From: Actinomycetes bacterium
GTDB lineage: Bacteria; Actinomycetota; Acidimicrobiia; Acidimicrobiales; Acidimicrobiaceae
NCBI GenBank assembly: GCA_021819725.1
Contig: JAKAQR010000073.1
Location: 1 to 9,802, forward strand
Direction: 5' to 3'
DNA: 9,802 nt
A model generated the notes under the pieces. It made no database searches, was not told the origin of the DNA, and saw nothing but the letters and a program-made list of their open reading frames with translations. A program made the position numbers and the translations under genes. Below, in pieces: positions 5,745 through 9,802 of the stretch (the stretch's first letter is position 1; every line of letters begins with the position of its first letter).

Positions 5745-6461
5745 ATGCGAATTTTGGTAGTAGACGACGAAGAGACATTGGTCGACACCCTCAAGCGAGG
5801 ACTCGTAGCGGAGGGCTTCGCGGTTGATACCTGTTACAACGGCCTGGACGGCCTCCAGCTGGCGCGGAGTGCGCCCTATGACTGCATCGTACTCGACATC
5901 ATGCTGCCTGGCATGAACGGCTTCAAATTCACGGCGACACTGCGCTCCGAGGAGATCTGGACACCCATCCTCATGCTCACCGCCAAGGACGGCGAGCTCG
6001 ACGAGGCCGAGGCTCTCGATACGGGCGCCGATGATTTTCTCAAGAAGCCATTCTCCTTTACAGTCTTAGTAGCCCGCATCCGCGCACTCCTCCGACGCAA
6101 TGTCGACAGTAGGCCTCCTGTGCTCATCGCTGGGGACCTCAGGCTCGACCCCTCAAGCCACTCGGTAACCCGGGGTGAGACCACCATCGAATTGACGACC
6201 CGTGAGTTCTCATTTCTCGAGTTGCTGATGCGCTCCAAAGGTAAGGTACTCAACAAGCGCGAGATCATCGAGCACGTTTGGGACTACGATTTTGAGGGAG
6301 ACTCAAACATTGTCGAGGTATATATTGGCTACCTGCGAAAGAAGATCGATGCGCCATTCGGGACGAAGTCGATCCGCACCGTTCGCGGCGTTGGGTATCT
6401 CCTGGAAGAGGATGGTGGTGCTGGCGCGGTCAACTGCGACGAGGTCCCCACGGCTGTCTGA
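5745..6461 (+). CDS. OmpR-family two-component response regulator
   Basis: This 238-residue DNA-binding regulator has an N-terminal receiver domain (residues 1-118) with the acidic pair Asp7-Asp8, phospho-acceptor Asp51 in CIVLDIMLPG, the switch Thr79 and Lys101 in FLKKPF. A winged-helix output domain (about 125-226) contains TTREFSFLELLMRSKGKVLNKREIIEHVW and the C-terminal hairpin TVRGVGYLLEE, so it is of the OmpR/PhoB type. Its ATG is preceded by AAAGGAG with good spacing. The histidine kinase gene starts 24 bases downstream, and the three-gene set reads as one operon. It is expected to be phosphorylated by that kinase and to bind upstream of its targets, possibly including its own operon. 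The 99-base region before it, 5646-5744, must contain the promoter, but no convincing -35/-10 pair is visible. Confidence 0.96.
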   Translation: MRILVVDDEETLVDTLKRGLVAEGFAVDTCYNGLDGLQLARSAPYDCIVLDIMLPGMNGFKFTATLRSEEIWTPILMLTAKDGELDEAEALDTGADDFLKKPFSFTVLVARIRALLRRNVDSRPPVLIAGDLRLDPSSHSVTRGETTIELTTREFSFLELLMRSKGKVLNKREIIEHVWDYDFEGDSNIVEVYIGYLRKKIDAPFGTKSIRTVRGVGYLLEEDGGAGAVNCDEVPTAV

Positions 6462-6485
6462 GCTCCACGCCAAGAGGAGGCGTGG

Positions 6486-8087
6486 GTGAAGCTAGCATCG
6501 ATGGAGAGGCTTGACCAGGTCTCCAGGACGCGGTTCCCTCCAGTACGCTGGGTAGGTCGTCAGCTTGCCTCGGTGCGCAAGCGCACCACCATCGCCGCCA
6601 CCGTCGTGGTGGGCTCCGTTCTCTTGGCGGCCTTCATTGGAGTCGGCGTTACCCTAAGAGCTGCGCTCACTCGCAATGTGGTCAACACCGCCAAGAACGA
6701 GGCCGACGATATCGTTTTGTTGGTAAAGGATGGCCATCTGCCGAACCCGCTCCCTATCCCCCGCGGTGACCTCGCAGCGCAAGTTGTCACCAGCAAAGGC
6801 GTCGTTGTTGCCTACTCGCCTAACCTCAAGGGTGCAAAAGCCTTGCGAATGCCCAACCAGGTTCCGTCACGCGGTATCGTGCAGACTGAATATTCCTCGC
6901 GCGCAAATCGGCTTGCAATCAACGGTAATGTTGACCACCATACCGTCTTCGTTGCCGACCGCGTCGAGGTGCCAACGTTCCTCGTCGGAGTGATTGCCCG
7001 CTCGAACACCTCCGGTGATAGCCATCTTATGGCCGGCTCCGCTGGCAAGCCTACTACGTTCTACGTCTACACCATCGCATCTCTCTCGTCGGTTGACGCA
7101 TCGGTGGCGGCACTCAAGAGGGAGTTTTTCATCGTATACCCCCTGATCTTGGCCGTGGTCGCGCTTTCGACCTGGATCCTGAGCCGCCGTGCATTGGCTC
7201 CCGTGGACCAGATCCGCCGCGACGTCGAGGAGATCACCAGTCTCAACCTATCAAATCGCGTATTCCAACCTGAAGGAGATGACGAGATCGCCAGGCTTGC
7301 GACGACGATGAACTCGATGCTGGCTCGCCTCGACGCGGCCGCAGAGCAACAGAAGCAGTTCATTGCGGATGCATCACATGAACTCAAGAGCCCGTTGTCC
7401 GCGCTTCGTGCCTCGTTAGAGGTAGGGCTCCTACATAGTGACATGACCGACTGGCATCAGACAGCGAGTATCGCGCTGCGAGAAAGCGAGCGAATGCAGC
7501 GTCTGATCGAAGATCTCTTAACGCTTGCAAAGGCAGAAGCGCACGTCCAAGCCGTACAGGCAACGGTTGATCTCGACGAACTATGCCGTGAAGAGGTTCA
7601 ACGAATCCGCCGAACTCACCCGGGTGTCAACATCGATATGTCAAAGGTTAGTGCTGTGCGACTCCTCGCCGATCCAGAGCAGATCCGCAGCATCGTGCGC
7701 AACCTGATCGAGAATGCCGTTCGCTACGCCAAAACCACCGTCGTCGTGCTCGCAGTTGCAGACGATAAGTATGCTACATTTGCCGTGGCTGACGACGGAC
7801 CTGGCATCCCTCCGGAACGCAGGGATGCCGTCTTTGAACGCTTTACCCGATTGGATCCCGCGCGAAGCCGCCTACAGGGAGGGTCGGGGCTTGGGCTACC
7901 AATCGTACGGAGCTTGGTGGAACTGCTGGGAGGAACGGTTACAATTGGAACCTCCGACATGCAGGGGGCGTACTTCAACGTCCGACTACCTCTCATGACC
8001 GAGGGTCACGGGACCGCTGAGACACCCTACGACCCACAACCGACGGTCGCTCAACCTTTGAGCGCCCCAATGAAGGAAACAGTATGA
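6486..8087 (+). CDS. Membrane sensor histidine kinase (HAMP, HisKA, HATPase)
   Basis: This 533-residue kinase partners the preceding regulator. It has a basic cytoplasmic N-terminus and a first membrane helix (about 36-58). An extracytoplasmic sensor region of roughly 150 residues (60-212) follows, then a second helix (about 213-232, FFIVYPLILAVVALSTWIL). A HAMP linker runs from about 233 to 285. The HisKA box FIADASHELKSPL places the phosphorylated His at 298. ATP-binding boxes follow: N (RNLIENAVRYA, Asn410), G1 (DDGPGIPP, from 436), F (VFERF) and G2 (GGSGLGLPIV, from 465). All catalytic boxes are intact. The GTG start has AGGAGG five bases upstream. The last 40 residues after the G2 region are a proline-rich tail. 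The sensor domain is not one I recognise, so the signal is unknown. The stop overlaps the next start by four bases (ATGA). Confidence 0.96.
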   Translation: MKLASMERLDQVSRTRFPPVRWVGRQLASVRKRTTIAATVVVGSVLLAAFIGVGVTLRAALTRNVVNTAKNEADDIVLLVKDGHLPNPLPIPRGDLAAQVVTSKGVVVAYSPNLKGAKALRMPNQVPSRGIVQTEYSSRANRLAINGNVDHHTVFVADRVEVPTFLVGVIARSNTSGDSHLMAGSAGKPTTFYVYTIASLSSVDASVAALKREFFIVYPLILAVVALSTWILSRRALAPVDQIRRDVEEITSLNLSNRVFQPEGDDEIARLATTMNSMLARLDAAAEQQKQFIADASHELKSPLSALRASLEVGLLHSDMTDWHQTASIALRESERMQRLIEDLLTLAKAEAHVQAVQATVDLDELCREEVQRIRRTHPGVNIDMSKVSAVRLLADPEQIRSIVRNLIENAVRYAKTTVVVLAVADDKYATFAVADDGPGIPPERRDAVFERFTRLDPARSRLQGGSGLGLPIVRSLVELLGGTVTIGTSDMQGAYFNVRLPLMTEGHGTAETPYDPQPTVAQPLSAPMKETV

Positions 8088-9280
8088 CAAAACTTTCTAC
8101 ACCGCAGCCAACGCGACGCACTAAGCACCGCTCTCTCGCGTATCGTCGCATCCGTGCCGTAGTCGTCGCTGGCGTGGTCGTCGCGGGCGGTTATGGCTCG
8201 TTAGGTGTCATCGGCGCGCTAAGTGCACCCGGCTCAGCTAGTTTTGGCGTTAAATTCGTCGAATGGGTCCGTGGCAATGGCGGCGCAAGCATTGTACAGA
8301 CGGCCGAAAACGTCTGGTACGGCAGCATCGCCTCGCCACCAGTAGGAGGAACTCCCCCGAAGGGGTCACTTCGTCCAGTGGCCAGTGTCCGCCAAAGTCA
8401 CCCTGTCAAGGTAAGCACAGGCGCGCTCCCACCACCAAAGCCGATCCCACCCATTGCAAGTCCCCCGCTACCTCACGAAGGACAATGGACACCAGAGGGT
8501 CCTCTTGTACACGGCACTCCCGCACTCTACGTCACGCTGTTGCGACCCGACAAGGTCCACACATCGCTCGTGGCAGGGGTTGCATGGCTAGACCCACGAC
8601 TGGTCAGCTTCCTGCAGTACGCCGGAGCACAGGAACCTCCAGGTGGGGGGCCGTGGCCATACGTGGCACCTATTCGCGGTGCGCAGGCATCGAACCTCGT
8701 CGCTGCCTTCAACTCAGGCTTTCGCATGAGCGATGCAAAGGGAGGTTACTACGCCTATGGACGGATGGCCGTGCCGCTGAAGAATGGTGCCGCATCATTC
8801 GTCATTAACTCGCAGGGCGTTGCCACCGTCGAACGATGGACAAGCGGGCAGCACGTCCCGGCCTCCATCAAGGTGGTACGCCAGAACCTCATTCCTATCG
8901 TTGAGTCGGGAAAGATCAATCCCGCAGTGTACTCGTCGAGCTACCAAACCTGGGGAGCGACCGTGGGTAATCAAGTGCTAGTGTGGCGCTCAGGCGTTGG
9001 AGTCACCGCAAACGGGGCAATAGTCTATGCAAGCGGGCCAGGGCTCTCCGTTGCATCACTCGCCAACCTACTGGTCCGGGCCGGTGCCGTGAACGCAATG
9101 GAGCTCGATATCAACTCCGCCTGGACCAACTTCTTCTACTTCAACCACACGCTCGGTGTGCCTGCTAGCCCCGCAAATGGATACCGACTGGTTTACAACA
9201 TGGAACGACCCCCACAACGCTACTTCGAAGGGACGGCACGAGACTTTGTCGCGGCGGTGGCAAGGAACCAGCCCCTGTAA
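8084..9280 (+). CDS. Membrane-anchored or secreted phosphodiester glycosidase (NAGPA-like domain)
   Basis: This 398-residue protein has a basic N-terminus and a hydrophobic segment at about 25-46, acting as a signal anchor or signal peptide. A proline-rich linker covers about 95-155. The C-terminal domain (about 165-395) matches the phosphodiester glycosidase (NAGPA/DUF2233) family, named after the enzyme that removes GlcNAc from phosphodiester-linked sugars. Conserved blocks seen are VAAFNSGFRMSDAKGGYYAYG (from about 206), WRSGVGVTANGAIVYASG (Arg302) and NAMELDINSAWTNFFYF (Glu340, Asp342, Asn344). It should act outside the membrane on a sugar-phosphate bond, for example in a wall polymer; the real substrate is unknown. 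The ATG overlaps the kinase stop by four bases, with AAGGAA upstream, so expression is tied to the two-component genes. The enzyme may shape the signal that the kinase senses, or simply be an output; this is inference. Confidence 0.85.
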   Translation: MTKLSTPQPTRRTKHRSLAYRRIRAVVVAGVVVAGGYGSLGVIGALSAPGSASFGVKFVEWVRGNGGASIVQTAENVWYGSIASPPVGGTPPKGSLRPVASVRQSHPVKVSTGALPPPKPIPPIASPPLPHEGQWTPEGPLVHGTPALYVTLLRPDKVHTSLVAGVAWLDPRLVSFLQYAGAQEPPGGGPWPYVAPIRGAQASNLVAAFNSGFRMSDAKGGYYAYGRMAVPLKNGAASFVINSQGVATVERWTSGQHVPASIKVVRQNLIPIVESGKINPAVYSSSYQTWGATVGNQVLVWRSGVGVTANGAIVYASGPGLSVASLANLLVRAGAVNAMELDINSAWTNFFYFNHTLGVPASPANGYRLVYNMERPPQRYFEGTARDFVAAVARNQPL

Positions 9281-9290
9281 GACCGCTACG

Positions 9291-9316
9291 GGCTGCGCCT
9301 TAGTGGCAGCGCAGCC
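9291..9316 (+). terminator. GC-rich hairpin after the glycosidase gene
   Basis: GGCTGCGC and GCGCAGCC form a perfect 8-bp stem around a 10-base loop, starting 11 bases after the glycosidase stop. There is no T-run downstream, so it would be an atypical intrinsic terminator for the three-gene operon. A competing 6-bp stem (9302-9307 with 9314-9319) overlaps it. Confidence 0.55.
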
Positions 9317-9368
9317 ACTGGATCTCACGCCCCGTGAACCGGCTCCCAGCAGAAGGATCTCTTCGCCG

Positions 9369-9392
9369 GGCCTGCAACCCGTGTCGCAGGCC
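9369..9392. terminator. Second GC-rich hairpin downstream of the operon
   Basis: GGCCTGC and GCAGGCC form a perfect 7-bp stem with a 10-base loop. It follows the first hairpin by 52 bases. It may be a backup terminator for the operon or one facing a gene to the right. No T-run is present. Confidence 0.4.
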
Positions 9393-9453
9393 AACTTGGG
9401 CAATGGGAACTGTCGTCGCTCCAGAGCATTGCAGACCTATCAGAAGTGAGCAA

Positions 9454-9802
9454 ATGACCGGGGCGCGGTCAGGTTGGCGCAATCGCTTCCACGTTGCCAA
9501 CAAGGAACCCGAGGCCCAGTTCGAGCCGCGGCTCGCCACGTCCTCCTCGAGACAGCCTAAGACGGTTGGGGCTGCTCGAGGACGACGTGGGTCTTACTCT
9601 GTGCTCCGAGACTACAGGGCCTTCGGCACTGATGTGCGCTACAGCCCTTTCGGTGTGAGCACGAGCGTTGGAGCGAGGGACCGCTTGGCTCAGGTTTTCC
9701 TCGTCACCACCGGTACGACCCAGGCTGATCCTGGTCGCTATCGCCGTGTCGGTGAGGCACTCATTTGGCTGGTGTCGACTCTGCTCGAGGATGATTCGGT
9801 TG
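9454..9802 (+). CDS. Possible 5' part of an unrecognised gene, running off the window
   Basis: A frame starting at ATG 9454 stays open to the window edge (116 codons). The later part (from about residue 50) has plausible protein character, with RDYRAFGTDVRYSPFG and QVFLVTTGTTQADPGRYRR followed by a hydrophobic helix EALIWLVSTLL. The first 50 residues are rich in Ser, Arg and Gly, and their DNA forms a long inverted repeat, so the true start may be downstream, for example GTG at 9601; neither start has a strong ribosome site. The same frame also offers GTG 9334 and ATG 9403. The opposite strand is open as well over 9471-9802, so the strand is not certain. I do not recognise the product. Confidence 0.35.
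   Translation, partial: MTGARSGWRNRFHVANKEPEAQFEPRLATSSSRQPKTVGAARGRRGSYSVLRDYRAFGTDVRYSPFGVSTSVGARDRLAQVFLVTTGTTQADPGRYRRVGEALIWLVSTLLEDDSV
9522..9590. repeat. Palindrome followed by a long imperfect hairpin
   Basis: A perfect 14-base palindrome (CGAGCCGCGGCTCG, 9522-9535) directly abuts an inverted repeat with arms 9536-9551 and 9575-9590. These arms pair at 15 of 16 positions (mismatch 9543/9583). After one bulged base, CAGCC (9553-9557) pairs with GGCTG (9570-9574), leaving a 12-base loop. That makes about 20 base pairs in 55 bases, far more than other structures in this window. It might be a terminator, a mobile-element end or a structured RNA; no T-run or transposase gene is seen beside it. 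Confidence 0.6.

Overview
The window looks like chromosomal DNA from a moderately GC-rich actinobacterium. The supporting signs are a DUF1707-type membrane protein, an actinobacterial-style acyl-CoA dehydrogenase, GTG starts, GGAGG-type ribosome sites and an OmpR/HK pair followed by a secreted phosphodiester glycosidase. An acidophilic Acidimicrobiia-like lineage is a reasonable guess, but nothing seen here proves it. I saw no transposase, integrase, CRISPR array, tRNA or rRNA.

Layout. Positions 1-178 may hold the 3' end of an unrecognised gene. A metallo-beta-lactamase-fold hydrolase (minus, 219-824) is divergent from an acyl-CoA dehydrogenase (plus, 942-2042). Next, on the plus strand, come a small DUF1707-like membrane protein (2115-2546) and an AhpD/carboxymuconolactone-decarboxylase-like protein (2556-2963), probably cotranscribed behind a promoter and palindrome near 2077-2104. 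This pair converges with an operon of two overlapping ATP-grasp ligase genes (minus, 4606-2949). The two 3' ends overlap by 15 bases inside a perfect 11-bp hairpin, a natural bidirectional terminator.

The divergent region 4607-4858 contains two hairpins. It leads into a 29-codon small ORF (4859-4948) whose stop codon overlaps the ribosome site of an alpha/beta-hydrolase-fold protein (4950-5645). That protein has glycine where the nucleophilic serine should be. The block 2949-5645 (two ATP-grasps, a small peptide gene and a probable pseudo-hydrolase) is the least explained part of the window and the best candidate for an undescribed function.

From 5745 to 9280 runs a compact operon: an OmpR-family response regulator, a membrane histidine kinase, and a membrane-anchored or secreted phosphodiester glycosidase whose start overlaps the kinase stop by four bases (ATGA). 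The kinase probably senses something at the cell surface and the operon includes an enzyme acting on surface sugar-phosphate polymers. Two GC-rich hairpins follow. The last 350 bases hold an open frame running off the end and a strong 55-base imperfect inverted repeat; coding status there is uncertain.
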